Source: Tsuneonella litorea
Lineage (GTDB): Bacteria > Pseudomonadota > Alphaproteobacteria > Sphingomonadales > Sphingomonadaceae
Length of the DNA: 64,000 bases
Direction: 5' to 3'
Assembly: GCF_025154015.1 (NCBI RefSeq)
Contig: NZ_JAOAMV010000001.1
Location: 372,001-436,000 of the forward strand
Position 1 is the stretch's first letter. Every line of letters begins with the position of its first letter. The notes beneath the pieces are model-generated. The model saw nothing but the letters and a program-made list of their open reading frames with translations. It was not told the origin of the DNA and made no database searches. Made by a program: the position numbers and the translations under genes. Shown here in pieces: positions 7,435 through 16,387 of this stretch.

Positions 7435-8445
7435 ATGGATTTCCTCTTCTATGACTGGCTCGGCACGCCGGCGTGGTTCTGGCTGGCCTTTCTCGGCCTC
7501 GTCGTCGCGCTGACCGCGTTCGACCTCGGCGTCCTCCACAAGGAGGACCGCGAGATGGGCATCGGCGAAAGCCTGAAGCTCAGCGTGTTCTACATCGGCA
7601 TCGCGCTCGCCTTCGGTGCGTGGATCTGGCTCGAGCGCGGCGCCGATCTCGGCATGAAGTATTACACGGGCTTCTTCATCGAGAAGGCGCTGTCGATCGA
7701 CAACGTCTTCGTGATCAGCCTGATCTTCGGCTATTTCGCGATTCCTGCGAAATACCAGTACCGCGCGCTCCTGTGGGGTATCATCGCGGTGATCGTGCTG
7801 CGCGGCCTGATGATCGCGGGCGGCGCCGCGCTCGTCGCAGAAGCGTACTGGGTGCTCTACGTCTTCGCCGCTTTCCTCGTTTTCACCGGCATCAAGATGT
7901 TCTTCGCCGGCGACCACGAACCCGATATCGCGCGCAACCCGGCGGTCCGCTGGATCTCGACCCACATGCGGGTGACCCGCGCGCTTCACGGGCAGCACTT
8001 CTTCGTCAAGGTCGCCGACGAGAAGACCGGCAGGCTGGTTACCGCGGCGACCCCGCTATTCCTGGCCCTGGTCGTCATCAACCTCGCCGACCTCGTCTTC
8101 GCGGTCGACAGCGTGCCGGCGATCTTCGCGATCACGACCGATACGTTCGTGGTCTACACCAGCAACATCATGGCGATCCTAGGCCTGCGCGCGCTCTACT
8201 TCGCGCTCGCGGCGATGGTGCACCGCTTCTACTACCTCAAGTACGCGCTCGCCGCCGTGCTGGTGTTCATCGGCGCGAAGATCTTCGTGTCCGATTTCGT
8301 TCTCGGCGGAGACAAGTTCCCCCCGGTGCTGAGCCTGGCCGTGACCGCCGCGCTGATCGCGAGCGGCGTGCTCTACTCGCTGTGGAAGACCCGCCACGGC
8401 GAGGACAGCGCTCCGCACCTGCCGCACAACCCGGTCCAGCCCTGA
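7435..8445 (+). CDS. TerC family integral membrane protein (Alx/YgjT-like)
   Basis: A 336-residue protein with about nine membrane helices. The conserved acidic residues of the TerC family are present: FDLGVLHKED in the first helix region, KALSIDNVFV and LADLVFAVDSVPA. The family members Alx and MntP-like TerC export Mn2+ or other metals, and some link to tellurite resistance or metalation of exported proteins. The start ATG 7435 has GGAG at good distance; an upstream in-frame start would add an arginine-rich non-membrane tail. No ter operon surrounds it, so a metal-homeostasis role is more likely than tellurite resistance. Confidence 0.9.
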   Translation: MDFLFYDWLGTPAWFWLAFLGLVVALTAFDLGVLHKEDREMGIGESLKLSVFYIGIALAFGAWIWLERGADLGMKYYTGFFIEKALSIDNVFVISLIFGYFAIPAKYQYRALLWGIIAVIVLRGLMIAGGAALVAEAYWVLYVFAAFLVFTGIKMFFAGDHEPDIARNPAVRWISTHMRVTRALHGQHFFVKVADEKTGRLVTAATPLFLALVVINLADLVFAVDSVPAIFAITTDTFVVYTSNIMAILGLRALYFALAAMVHRFYYLKYALAAVLVFIGAKIFVSDFVLGGDKFPPVLSLAVTAALIASGVLYSLWKTRHGEDSAPHLPHNPVQP

Positions 8446-8487
8446 TCGACCGTTCACCACCACCAACGCACGAAAAGGAGACTGCTC

Positions 8488-9078
8488 ATGAAGACCACGT
8501 ACCTGCTGGCCCCGATTGCCGCCGGCCTCGCCCTCGCCGCGGCGCCGGTCCAGGCCAAGCACCACGAAGGCGGCCACCCGGCCGCACAGGCCGCCACCTA
8601 CGCGCCGATCACCGTCGCGGAAGTCGAAGCAGCCCAGCAGGCCTGGTGCAACGCGCTGGTCGCAATCTCGACCGAGGCCGACACCAAGGTCCTTCCCGCA
8701 GACAAGGCTCTCGCCGGGCAGGTCATCGACAGCACCTATGCCTACGGAATGGGACCGGTCCTGTTCAAACCGACGCTGGCGGCTGCCCCCCAGACGTTCC
8801 GCCCCACGCGCGACGGCGCGCTTTCCTACTTCGTGGGCGATGACGCGACCTATCCCAACGACGGCGGCTTCGCGCTCAAGCACTGGCGCAGCTGCGAGAG
8901 CGAGAACGCCGGCATCCTGATCACCGGCAACAGCGCGATGTCGATGGGCAATGTCTCGATGTGGGATGACAAGGGCAACCTGACCAAGGTCGACAAGACC
9001 TGGGGGTATGTGCGCGACGGCAAGGGCAAGCTGCGCATCGTCCTGCACCACTCCTCGCTCCCCTACGCGGCCAGCTAG
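8488..9078 (+). CDS. Secreted NTF2/SnoaL-like protein
   Basis: A 196-residue exported protein with signal peptide 1-23 (ending VQA) and a short His-rich stretch (KHHEGGH). The domain starts VAEVEAAQQAWCNALVAIS and ends WGYVRDGKGKLRIVLHHSS, the strand pattern of NTF2-like or CaMKII-association-domain proteins. Homologues have, to my recollection, sometimes been labelled phosphoribosyl-AMP cyclohydrolase, but HisI zinc-site cysteines are not apparent and a signal peptide argues against it. An AAGGAG precedes the ATG. Function unknown. Confidence 0.7.
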   Translation: MKTTYLLAPIAAGLALAAAPVQAKHHEGGHPAAQAATYAPITVAEVEAAQQAWCNALVAISTEADTKVLPADKALAGQVIDSTYAYGMGPVLFKPTLAAAPQTFRPTRDGALSYFVGDDATYPNDGGFALKHWRSCESENAGILITGNSAMSMGNVSMWDDKGNLTKVDKTWGYVRDGKGKLRIVLHHSSLPYAAS

Positions 9079-9133
9079 CGGCACGCGCAGCGGCCGCCGG
9101 ATACCGCCCGCGGCCGCCATGCGCTTGCGCGGG

Positions 9134-10936
9134 TCAATGCCGCCGGATGACCGCCAGGAACGCCTCGCCATAGGATTCGAGCTTGCGGGCACCCACGCCC
9201 GCGATTGCGCCGAGCTGCGACAGCGACCGCGGCTTCAGCGCCGCCATCTCGCGCAAGGTGGCATCGTGGAACACCACGTATGGCGGTACCCCCGCCTCGC
9301 GCGCGATCGTGCGTCTCTCCTCGCGCAGCGCCTCGAACAAGGGATCGCCCACCGGATTGGCCTCCCCGCCGGTTCCCCGCCGCCGCGAGCGTGCGCGCGC
9401 CGGCGGCACGACGATCTCCACCGCGCGCTCGCCCTTGAGAATCGCCTTGGCGTCGCCGCCGAGCTGAAGGCCGCCGTGTTCGGTCGCGACGAGGCTCCCG
9501 CGCGCCTGCAGCGCCCGCGCGATCGGCTGGAGCAGCCGTGCCTCGTCGTTGCCGACGATCCCGAACACGCTCAGCCGGTCGTGGCCGCGCTGGATCACGC
9601 GGTCGTCCCCGGCGCCGGTCAGCACTTTCTGGAGGTGACCGAAGCCAAAGCTCTGGCCAGTGCGGTAGGCGGCGCTGAGCAGCTTCTGCGCCAGTTCGGT
9701 GACATCGAGGACGCCGGGCGCCTCGAGGCAGTTGTCGCAGTTGCCGCAGCGTTCCGGCGGATCCTCGCCGAAGTGGCGCAGCAGCACCGCGCGGCGGCAG
9801 CCGGCGGTCTCGACGAGGCCCGCCAGCGCGTCGAGCCGGGTGCGCTCGGAGGTGCGACGGTCTTCGGGCACCTCGCCGATCCGCTGCCGGGCGCGGGCGA
9901 AGTCGTCGGCGCCCCACAGCATGACCGCCTGCGCGGCGTCGCCGTCGCGGCCCGCGCGGCCGGTCTCCTGGTAATAGGCCTCGATCGACTTGGGCAGACC
10001 GGCATGGGCGACGAAGCGCACGTCGGGCTTGTCGATCCCCATGCCGAACGCGATCGTGGCGACGATCACCATGTCCTCGCTTTCGACGAACGCGGCCTGG
10101 TTGCCCGCACGCACGGCGGGATCGAGCCCCGCGTGGTAAGGGCGGACCGGGCGCCCGGTAGCCGCGGCGAGCTTGTCGGCCAGCTGTTCGACCTTCGCCC
10201 GGGTCGGGGCGTAGACGATCCCCGGCCCCGGCTCGGTCCGCATCAGGTCGGCGATCTGACGCACCGGGTTGTCCCGGTGGCGGATCGCATAACGGATGTT
10301 CGACCGATCGAACCCGGCGACGATCAATCCGCTCTCGGGAATGTCGAGCTGGGTCAGGATGTCGGCACGGGTGTGCGCGTCGGCAGTCGCGGTCAGCGCC
10401 AGCCGCGGCACGCCCGCAAACGCGTCCATCAGCGGGCGAAGCTGGCGATAGTCAGGGCGGAAATCGTGGCCCCATTCGCTCACGCAGTGCGCCTCGTCGA
10501 TCGCGAACAGCGCGATGGGCGCCGACGACAGCAGGTCGCGGAACGCCGGCTGGCTTGCCCGCTCGGGCGCGACATAGAGCAGGTCGAGCTGGCCCGCGCG
10601 GAACGCGTCCATCGTCTCGCGCCAGTCAGCGTCGGCGCTCGTCAGCGTGGCAGCGGCGATGCCGTTGGCGCGCGCCGCGCGCAGCTGGTCGTGCATCAGC
10701 GCGATCAGCGGGCTGACGACCACGCAGGTCCCCTTCAGCATCGTCGCCGGAAGCTGGTAGGTCAGCGACTTGCCCGCCCCCGTCGGCATGACCGCGAGCG
10801 TGGAGCGGCCGTCCAGCACCCGCTCGATCACCTGCGGCTGCACGCCGCGGAAATCGTCGAAGCCGAACACTTCGCGCAGCTTGCCGCGGGCCTCGGCGAG
10901 CGCCGGACCGGGAGAAGGAGGTGCGACCGTGGCCAT
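9134..10936 (-). CDS. recQ: ATP-dependent DNA helicase RecQ
   Basis: A 600-residue 3'-5' helicase for recombination and replication-fork repair. Visible in order: Walker A MPTGAGKSLTYQ, the DEAH box AIDEAHCVSEWGHDFRPDY, motif VI QETGRAGRDG, the zinc-binding cluster ending CGNCDNC, a winged helix (VLTGAGDDR onward) and a C-terminal HRDC domain (FEALREERRTIA to the end). The full RecQ architecture is intact. Start chosen at MATVAPP (10936); the upstream in-frame extension lacks helicase similarity. Confidence 0.96.
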   Translation of the reverse strand: MATVAPPSPGPALAEARGKLREVFGFDDFRGVQPQVIERVLDGRSTLAVMPTGAGKSLTYQLPATMLKGTCVVVSPLIALMHDQLRAARANGIAAATLTSADADWRETMDAFRAGQLDLLYVAPERASQPAFRDLLSSAPIALFAIDEAHCVSEWGHDFRPDYRQLRPLMDAFAGVPRLALTATADAHTRADILTQLDIPESGLIVAGFDRSNIRYAIRHRDNPVRQIADLMRTEPGPGIVYAPTRAKVEQLADKLAAATGRPVRPYHAGLDPAVRAGNQAAFVESEDMVIVATIAFGMGIDKPDVRFVAHAGLPKSIEAYYQETGRAGRDGDAAQAVMLWGADDFARARQRIGEVPEDRRTSERTRLDALAGLVETAGCRRAVLLRHFGEDPPERCGNCDNCLEAPGVLDVTELAQKLLSAAYRTGQSFGFGHLQKVLTGAGDDRVIQRGHDRLSVFGIVGNDEARLLQPIARALQARGSLVATEHGGLQLGGDAKAILKGERAVEIVVPPARARSRRRGTGGEANPVGDPLFEALREERRTIAREAGVPPYVVFHDATLREMAALKPRSLSQLGAIAGVGARKLESYGEAFLAVIRRH

Positions 10937-11055
10937 CGCGGGCGCCTTGGCACAGGCAGTGGGCGGAAGGAAATGCACCGCTTGTGGACAGCGGCGATTG
11001 CGGCGCGAATGTGGCGCGCGTAGGAGCGGTCCGAACCCATTCGAGGAGACCACCG

Positions 11056-11358
11056 ATGAAGAAGATTGCCCTGATCGCCCTGCCGCTCACGCTCGGCCTC
11101 GCCGCTTGCGGCAGCACCGACGACGCCTCGACCGCGGCCGAGGCCGACACGGTCGAGATGCCGGCAGACGAGGCGATGGCCGGCGTGACCGAAGAACCCG
11201 TCGCCGACCCGAGCGCCAACGCTTCGGAGGACGCCGCCGCCGAACCGACCGACGCCGCGCAGGCGACCGCCGAGCAGGCCGGCGCCAATGCCGCCGAAGT
11301 CGCCGCGCGCGCGCAGGCCGCCGCCGCGGCTGCCGAGGCGGCCACCGACGCGCAGTAA
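11056..11358 (+). CDS. Small Ala/Glu-rich lipoprotein
   Basis: A 100-residue protein with a lipobox LAAC at residue 18 after a short signal peptide. The mature part is low-complexity, rich in A, E, D and T, with a helical Ala-rich C-terminus. It is acidic, lacks aromatics and probably forms an extended tether. It resembles the lipoprotein at 16388-16642 in design, though not clearly in sequence. GAGGAG stands ahead of the ATG and a strong terminator follows, so it is monocistronic. Function unknown. Confidence 0.75.
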   Translation: MKKIALIALPLTLGLAACGSTDDASTAAEADTVEMPADEAMAGVTEEPVADPSANASEDAAAEPTDAAQATAEQAGANAAEVAARAQAAAAAAEAATDAQ

Positions 11359-11385
11359 GGCGCTCGGCCCCTTGCGCCATGGAAG

Positions 11386-11430
11386 GCGGGCGGATCGCGG
11401 TCGACGCGATTCGCCCGCTTTTCCTTTTTC
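11386..11430 (+). terminator. Intrinsic terminator after the 11056 lipoprotein
   Basis: A 14-bp stem with one G-T wobble (11386-11399 with 11405-11418), a GTCGA loop and a T-rich tail (TTTTCCTTTTT). Confidence 0.9.
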
Positions 11431-11452
11431 AGAAGGCGAGTATGGCGTGACC

Positions 11453-11689
11453 ATGTTGTTCGCGAGGAGCCTTCCGCCCGTCGCCGCCATGCTGGCGCTG
11501 GCCGCCTGCGGATCCGCGGCGACCGATCCGGGCCCCGGCGGGGTGACCGTGGACGAAGCCGCGGCGCTGGACGAGGCTGCGGCGATGCTGGAGGAGCGAC
11601 GCCTGCCGGCGAGCGCGATCCCTTCCGGGGCCTTGCCGAGCGCGGCCGCATCGGCAACAGAAGAATCGGAGTCGGCGGGAGAGAATTAA
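11453..11689 (+). CDS. Small lipoprotein upstream of the acyl-CoA operon
   Basis: A 78-residue protein with a lipobox LAAC (Cys19) and a short low-complexity acidic mature part (VTVDEAAALDEAAAMLEERR..ESESAGEN). Either ATG 11453 or GTG 11447 could start it; ATG is chosen. Its TAA is directly followed by the ATG of the acyl-CoA dehydrogenase with no gap, so the two are likely cotranscribed, although a link to acyl-CoA metabolism is not evident. Confidence 0.6.
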   Translation: MLFARSLPPVAAMLALAACGSAATDPGPGGVTVDEAAALDEAAAMLEERRLPASAIPSGALPSAAASATEESESAGEN

Positions 11690-12859
11690 ATGACCGGTAT
11701 GGACCCTGAACTGTTCGAACAGTTCATCGACCAGCTCGAGCGCTACGTGCGCGAACGGCTGATCCCGGCCGAGCGGGAGGTGATCGAAGCCGACCGTATC
11801 CCCGAGCCGATCGTCAACGAGATGCGCGACATGGGCCTGTTCGGCCTGACCGTGCCCGAGGACTACGGCGGTGCCGGGCTCAGCACATCGCAGTATGCGC
11901 GCGTGGTCAAGACGATGGCCTATGCCGCGCCGGCCTTCCGCTCGATCTTCTCGATCAACGTCGGGATGTTCAACTCCGCGATCAAGAACGGGGGCACCGA
12001 CGCGCAGAAGGCCGAGTGGTGGCCGCGCATCGCCGCCGGCGAGATCGCCTGCTTCGGCCTGACCGAGCCCGGCAGCGGCAGCGACAGCGCCGCGATGGCG
12101 ACGACCGCGAAGCCCGATCCGGGCGGCAACGGCTGGATCCTCAACGGGACCAAGCGCTACATCACCAACGCGCCGCACGCCTCGGTCGGCCTGATCATGG
12201 CCCGCACCGAGAAGGAGAACCTGCCCAAGAACGCGCACGTGTCCGCCTTCATCGTGCCGATGGACACGCCCGGCGTCACCGTCGGGTCACCCGACCACAA
12301 GATGGGCCAGGCCGGCAGCCATATCGCCGATGTGATCCTCGACGACGTGCACGTGCCGGGCGATGCGCTGCTCGGGGGAGAGACCGGCAAGGGCTTCGTG
12401 TTCGCGATGAAAAGCCTCGACAACGGGCGCATTTCGGTCGGTGCGGCGTCGACCGGATACGCCCGCCGCGCGCTCGACAGCGCGCTGCGCTACGCGACCG
12501 AGCGCAAGGCGTTCGGCGAGCCGATCGCCAACTTCCAGCTGATCCAGCAGATGCTCGCCGAGAGCGAGACCGAGATCTACGCCGCCGAATGCATGATGGC
12601 CGACGTGACCGCGCGCGCCGACGCGGGCGAGAACATCCTGCGCAAGGCCGCTGCGTTCAAGGTCTTCGCCTCGGAAATGTGCGGGCGCGTGGTCGACCGG
12701 GTGGTGCAGATCTACGGCGGCGCCGGCTACCTCGCAGAATACGACGCCGAGCGATTCTTCCGCGATGCGCGCATCTACCGCATCTACGAAGGAACCACGC
12801 AGATCCTCCAGCTGCAGATCGCCAAGCATATGCTGCGCGATTTCGCGGCGCAGGCGTAG
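11690..12859 (+). CDS. Acyl-CoA dehydrogenase
   Basis: A 389-residue FAD flavoenzyme of the standard acyl-CoA dehydrogenase length. Seen are the substrate/FAD loop CFGLTEPGSGSDSAAM, TKRYITNA, the ERKAFGEPIANFQ helix and the C-terminal IYEGTTQI carrying the usual catalytic Glu. It introduces the alpha-beta double bond of an acyl-CoA and passes electrons to ETF. The stop abuts the start of the CoA-transferase gene, which is followed by a thiolase, so the three genes probably handle one imported acid. The chain type is not predictable. Confidence 0.92.
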   Translation: MTGMDPELFEQFIDQLERYVRERLIPAEREVIEADRIPEPIVNEMRDMGLFGLTVPEDYGGAGLSTSQYARVVKTMAYAAPAFRSIFSINVGMFNSAIKNGGTDAQKAEWWPRIAAGEIACFGLTEPGSGSDSAAMATTAKPDPGGNGWILNGTKRYITNAPHASVGLIMARTEKENLPKNAHVSAFIVPMDTPGVTVGSPDHKMGQAGSHIADVILDDVHVPGDALLGGETGKGFVFAMKSLDNGRISVGAASTGYARRALDSALRYATERKAFGEPIANFQLIQQMLAESETEIYAAECMMADVTARADAGENILRKAAAFKVFASEMCGRVVDRVVQIYGGAGYLAEYDAERFFRDARIYRIYEGTTQILQLQIAKHMLRDFAAQA

Positions 12860-14104
12860 ATGTACGGCCTCCTCGCCGATCTTTCGGTCATCGAGGTATC
12901 GAGCTTCGTCGCATCGCCGACGATCGGGCTCTATTGCGCGCAGATGGGCGCCGAGGTGGTCCGCGTCGACCAAATCGGTGGCGGGCTCGACTACGATCGC
13001 TACATGCAGACCGCCGAGGGCCGCAGCCTCGCGTGGGAGAACCTGAACCGCGCGAAGAAATCGGTCGCGCTCGACCTGCGGTCGGCCGAGGGGCGCGAGC
13101 TGTGCGTCGCTCTGGCAAGGACCACCGGCCAGCTCGTCACCAACCTGCCCGAGCAGAGCTTCCTCAGCCACGCCGCGGTGAGCGAGGGGCGGCCCGACAT
13201 GATCTCGGTGCGCGTGATGGGCTGGCACGATGGCCGGCAGGCGATGGACTTCACCGTCAACGCGGCCAGCGGATACCCGCTGATGACCGGGCCGGAAGAC
13301 TGGGACCCCGCGACCGCGCCGCCCGTCAACCAGGTGCTGCCCGCGTGGGACTTCATCACCGGCGCCTACGGAGCCTTCGCGCTGCTGGCGGCGGTCCACC
13401 ACCGCGCCCGCACGGGCGAGGGGAGCGAGGTGCGCCTGCCGCTCGGCGACGTGATGATCGGCACCGTCGCCAATTCGGGTGCCCTGGCTGAGATGCTCTA
13501 TCGCGGCACCGACCGGCCGCGCCTCGGCAACGCGATCTGGGGCGCGCTGGGGCGTGATTTCACGAGCCGCGACGGCAAGCGGTTCATGGTCGCGGTGCTG
13601 ACCGCGAAGCAGTGGCGGGCGATGGTCGACGCGCTCGACATCGCCGCGCCGATCGCCGTGCTCGAGGCCGAAACCGGCGTGCAGTTTGCCCACTCCGATC
13701 ACAACCGCTTCGTCCACCGCGATGCGCTGTTCGCCATCGTGCAGGGCGCCGCCGGGCAGCGCGATTATGCAGACCTCGCCCAGGCGCTGGGCGCGGCGGG
13801 TGCGACCTTCGAACGCTACCGCACGATGCACGAGGCGGTGACCGATCCCGCGCTCGTCGCCGACAACCCGCTGTTCGGCCCCTCGCCCGCCAACCCCAGC
13901 GGGTTCGCCTACCCCGCGCCGCGCTCGATGGCGCACCTCGGCGGCGAACAGGCGGGCGACCCGCGGCCTGCTGCTTTTCTCGGCGAGCACAGCGAGGAAG
14001 TGCTCGCCGAGCGGCTTGGCCTGTCGTCGGGCGTGATCGGCGACCTGGTCGACCGCGGCGTGGTCGACACGAGCGACAGCAACGGATTGAGGAAACGCCC
14101 ATGA
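12860..14104 (+). CDS. CaiB/BaiF (class III) CoA-transferase
   Basis: A 414-residue family III CoA-transferase. The N-terminus LLADLSVIEVSSFVASPTIGLYCAQMGAEVVRVD is the CoA-binding region of the family, and the long C-terminal half has the PSPANPSGFAYPAP segment. By family it moves CoA from a donor thioester to a carboxylic acid without ATP. It begins right after the acyl-CoA dehydrogenase stop and ends overlapping the thiolase ATG (ATGA), indicating one translationally coupled operon. It may activate the operon's substrate. Confidence 0.88.
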   Translation: MYGLLADLSVIEVSSFVASPTIGLYCAQMGAEVVRVDQIGGGLDYDRYMQTAEGRSLAWENLNRAKKSVALDLRSAEGRELCVALARTTGQLVTNLPEQSFLSHAAVSEGRPDMISVRVMGWHDGRQAMDFTVNAASGYPLMTGPEDWDPATAPPVNQVLPAWDFITGAYGAFALLAAVHHRARTGEGSEVRLPLGDVMIGTVANSGALAEMLYRGTDRPRLGNAIWGALGRDFTSRDGKRFMVAVLTAKQWRAMVDALDIAAPIAVLEAETGVQFAHSDHNRFVHRDALFAIVQGAAGQRDYADLAQALGAAGATFERYRTMHEAVTDPALVADNPLFGPSPANPSGFAYPAPRSMAHLGGEQAGDPRPAAFLGEHSEEVLAERLGLSSGVIGDLVDRGVVDTSDSNGLRKRP

Positions 14105-15327
14105 CCATTCGCAAGACCGGCCGCAGGGCCGCCATCGTCAGCCCGCTGCGCACGCCGGTGGGCAAGTTCCTCGGCACGCTCGCCCCGCTCGAAGCGGGCC
14201 AGCTCGGCGCGGTCATCCTCAAGGCGCTGGTCGCGCGCAGCGGGATCGATCCCGACCGCGTCGACGACGTTGTCTTCAGCCAGGGCTACGGTAACGCCGA
14301 GGCCCCCGCGATCGGGCACTGGGCCTGGCTCGCCGCCGGCCTCCCGCTCGAGGTACCCGGTTACCAGCTCGACCGGCGCTGCGGTTCGGGCCTGCAGGCG
14401 GTCGTCAATGCGGCGATGATGGTCGAGAGCGGGCATGCCGACGTGGTCGTCGCGGGCGGCTGCGAATCGATGTCGAACGTCGAGCACTACACCACGGCGC
14501 TGCGCGGCGGGGTCAAGGCGGGCAACGTCGAGCTGTGGGACCGGCTTACCCGAGGCCGGTTGATGAGCCAGCCGATCGAGCGGTTCGGGGTCATCACCGG
14601 CATGATCGAAACGGCGGAAAATCTCGCCAGCGACTACGGCATCACGCGCGAGGAGGCCGACGCCTTTGCTGTGCGCAGCCACCGCAACGCCGCTGCCGCG
14701 TGGGAGGCTGGCAGGTTCGACGCGCAACTGGTGCCCGTCGAGGTGCCGCAGCGGAAGGGCGACCCGGTCCTGTTCGCGAGGGACGAGGGCTTCCGCGCCG
14801 ACGCGAGCATGGAATCGCTCGGCAAGCTGCGCGCGCTCGAAGGCGGCGTGGTGACCGCGGGCAACGCCAGCCAGCAGAACGATGCGGCCGCCGCATGCCT
14901 TGTCGTCGCAGAGGACAAGCTCGACGAACTGGGGCTCGAACCGATGCTGTGGTTCACCGGCTACGCGGCGGCGGGCTGCGACCCGAGCCGGATGGGCATC
15001 GGACCCGTGCCGGCGGTCGAGCGGCTGTTCGCGCGCACCGGCATGGGCTGGGACGAGGTCGATCTCGTCGAGCTCAACGAGGCGTTCGCACCGCAGGTCC
15101 TCGCGGTGCTCAAGGGCTGGGGCTGGTCCGAGGACGATTCCCGACTGGACATCCTCAACGTCAACGGCTCTGGCATCAGCCTCGGCCACCCGATCGGTGC
15201 GACCGGGGGGCGCATCCTTGCCGACATGGCGCACGAAATGGCCCGGCGCGAGGCGCGCTATGGGCTGGAAACGATGTGTATCGGCGGGGGCCAGGGCATC
15301 GCCGCGATCTTCGAACGCGCCGCCTGA
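14101..15327 (+). CDS. Acetyl-CoA C-acyltransferase (thiolase)
   Basis: A 408-residue thiolase. The nucleophile Cys is in LDRRCGSGLQAV, the His in GHPIGATGGR and the second catalytic Cys in ETMCIGGGQG; NEAFAPQ is also present. It cleaves 3-ketoacyl-CoA or condenses acetyl-CoA. ATG 14101 overlaps the preceding stop as ATGA; a GAGG lies upstream. As the third gene of the dehydrogenase/CoA-transferase/thiolase unit it most likely does degradation. A hydratase and a hydroxyacyl-CoA dehydrogenase are missing from the operon and must come from elsewhere. Confidence 0.92.
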   Translation: MTIRKTGRRAAIVSPLRTPVGKFLGTLAPLEAGQLGAVILKALVARSGIDPDRVDDVVFSQGYGNAEAPAIGHWAWLAAGLPLEVPGYQLDRRCGSGLQAVVNAAMMVESGHADVVVAGGCESMSNVEHYTTALRGGVKAGNVELWDRLTRGRLMSQPIERFGVITGMIETAENLASDYGITREEADAFAVRSHRNAAAAWEAGRFDAQLVPVEVPQRKGDPVLFARDEGFRADASMESLGKLRALEGGVVTAGNASQQNDAAAACLVVAEDKLDELGLEPMLWFTGYAAAGCDPSRMGIGPVPAVERLFARTGMGWDEVDLVELNEAFAPQVLAVLKGWGWSEDDSRLDILNVNGSGISLGHPIGATGGRILADMAHEMARREARYGLETMCIGGGQGIAAIFERAA

Positions 15328-15377
15328 CCGGCATTTGCGGGCACCGGGCTGCGGTGCTATTCGTTACGGTTGAAACA

Positions 15378-16316
15378 ATGGCCACGCTCGCGAAACCTGA
15401 AGAAGACTTCTCCGCGCTGCCGGATCTTCCGGCGGACGTGTTCACCGCGCCGCTCAAGCGGCCGGCGCACGTAGGCGAGGACTGGCTCGAACCGGCCCAG
15501 GCGCAGTACTCGAGCGAAGAAGACGCGATCTGGAACGACCTGTTCGCCCGCCAGATGGACGTCCTGCCGGGCCGCGCGGCGAGCGCGTTCATGGCGGGCC
15601 TGCAGAAGCTGAACCTCAATCGCGGCGGCGTGCCCGAATTCGGCAAGCTCAGCGAGGATCTCTCCGCGCTGACCGGGTGGTCGGTCGTGCCGGTGCCGAT
15701 GCTGATCCCCGATCACGTGTTCTTCTGGCACCTTGCCAACCGCCGCTTCCCCGCGGGCAACTTCATCCGCACGCGCGAAACCTTCGACTACATCCAGGAG
15801 CCCGACGTCTTCCACGACGTGTTCGGGCACGTGCCGATGCTGACCGACCCGGTCTACGCCGACTACATGCAGGAATACGGCCGCGCCGGGTGGAAGGCGA
15901 TGCGCTACAATCGCCTCAAGGCGCTGGGCGCACTCTACTGGTACACGGTCGAGTTCGGGCTGATCGAGGAGGCCGGCGGCCTCAAGGCCTACGGCGCGGG
16001 CATCCTGTCCGGCCCGACCGAGGTGGTCTACGCGACCGAGGCGGAGAGCCCCAACCGGATCATGCTCAACGTCGATCGGGTGATGCGGACCGACTACGTG
16101 ATCGACGACCTGCAACCGACCTATTTCGTGATCGAGAGTTTCGAGGATCTTTTCCGCCAGACGGTCGAGCGCGATTTCGACCGTCTGTACCGCTCGCTGC
16201 CGCCGGGGTTCACCTTTGCCAACAGCGCGGTGATCGATCTCGACAACGTGGTCCATCGCGGCACGCAGGAATACCTCCTGCGCGGCGGTCGCGGCAGCGG
16301 GGCGAAGCCCGTCTAG
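15378..16316 (+). CDS. phhA: Phenylalanine 4-monooxygenase
   Basis: A 312-residue pterin-dependent aromatic hydroxylase turning phenylalanine into tyrosine. The iron facial triad is visible as H146 and H151 in FHDVFGHVP and E192 in WYTVEFGL. Also seen are FIRTRETFDYIQEPD and the SPNRIMLNVDRVMRTDY region. It is slightly longer than typical bacterial forms because of the N-terminal tail. No pterin dehydratase (phhB) or tyrosine-degradation gene is adjacent. It follows the thiolase by 50 bp and may be read from the same transcript. A shared bidirectional terminator follows. Confidence 0.95.
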   Translation: MATLAKPEEDFSALPDLPADVFTAPLKRPAHVGEDWLEPAQAQYSSEEDAIWNDLFARQMDVLPGRAASAFMAGLQKLNLNRGGVPEFGKLSEDLSALTGWSVVPVPMLIPDHVFFWHLANRRFPAGNFIRTRETFDYIQEPDVFHDVFGHVPMLTDPVYADYMQEYGRAGWKAMRYNRLKALGALYWYTVEFGLIEEAGGLKAYGAGILSGPTEVVYATEAESPNRIMLNVDRVMRTDYVIDDLQPTYFVIESFEDLFRQTVERDFDRLYRSLPPGFTFANSAVIDLDNVVHRGTQEYLLRGGRGSGAKPV

Positions 16317-16330
16317 CACCGCAAACGGGC

Positions 16331-16370
16331 CAAAAAAAACGGCCCCGGATCGCTCCGGGACCGTCTTTCT
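16331..16370 (-). terminator. Bidirectional intrinsic terminator between phhA and the 16388 lipoprotein
   Basis: ACGG..CCGGA (16339-16349) pairs with TCCGG..CCGT (16354-16364) around a TCGC loop. A run of eight A (16332-16339) becomes the T-tract for the minus-strand lipoprotein; CTTTC gives a weaker tail for phhA. Confidence 0.85.
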
Positions 16371-16387
16371 GCCTGAACTGACCGAGC

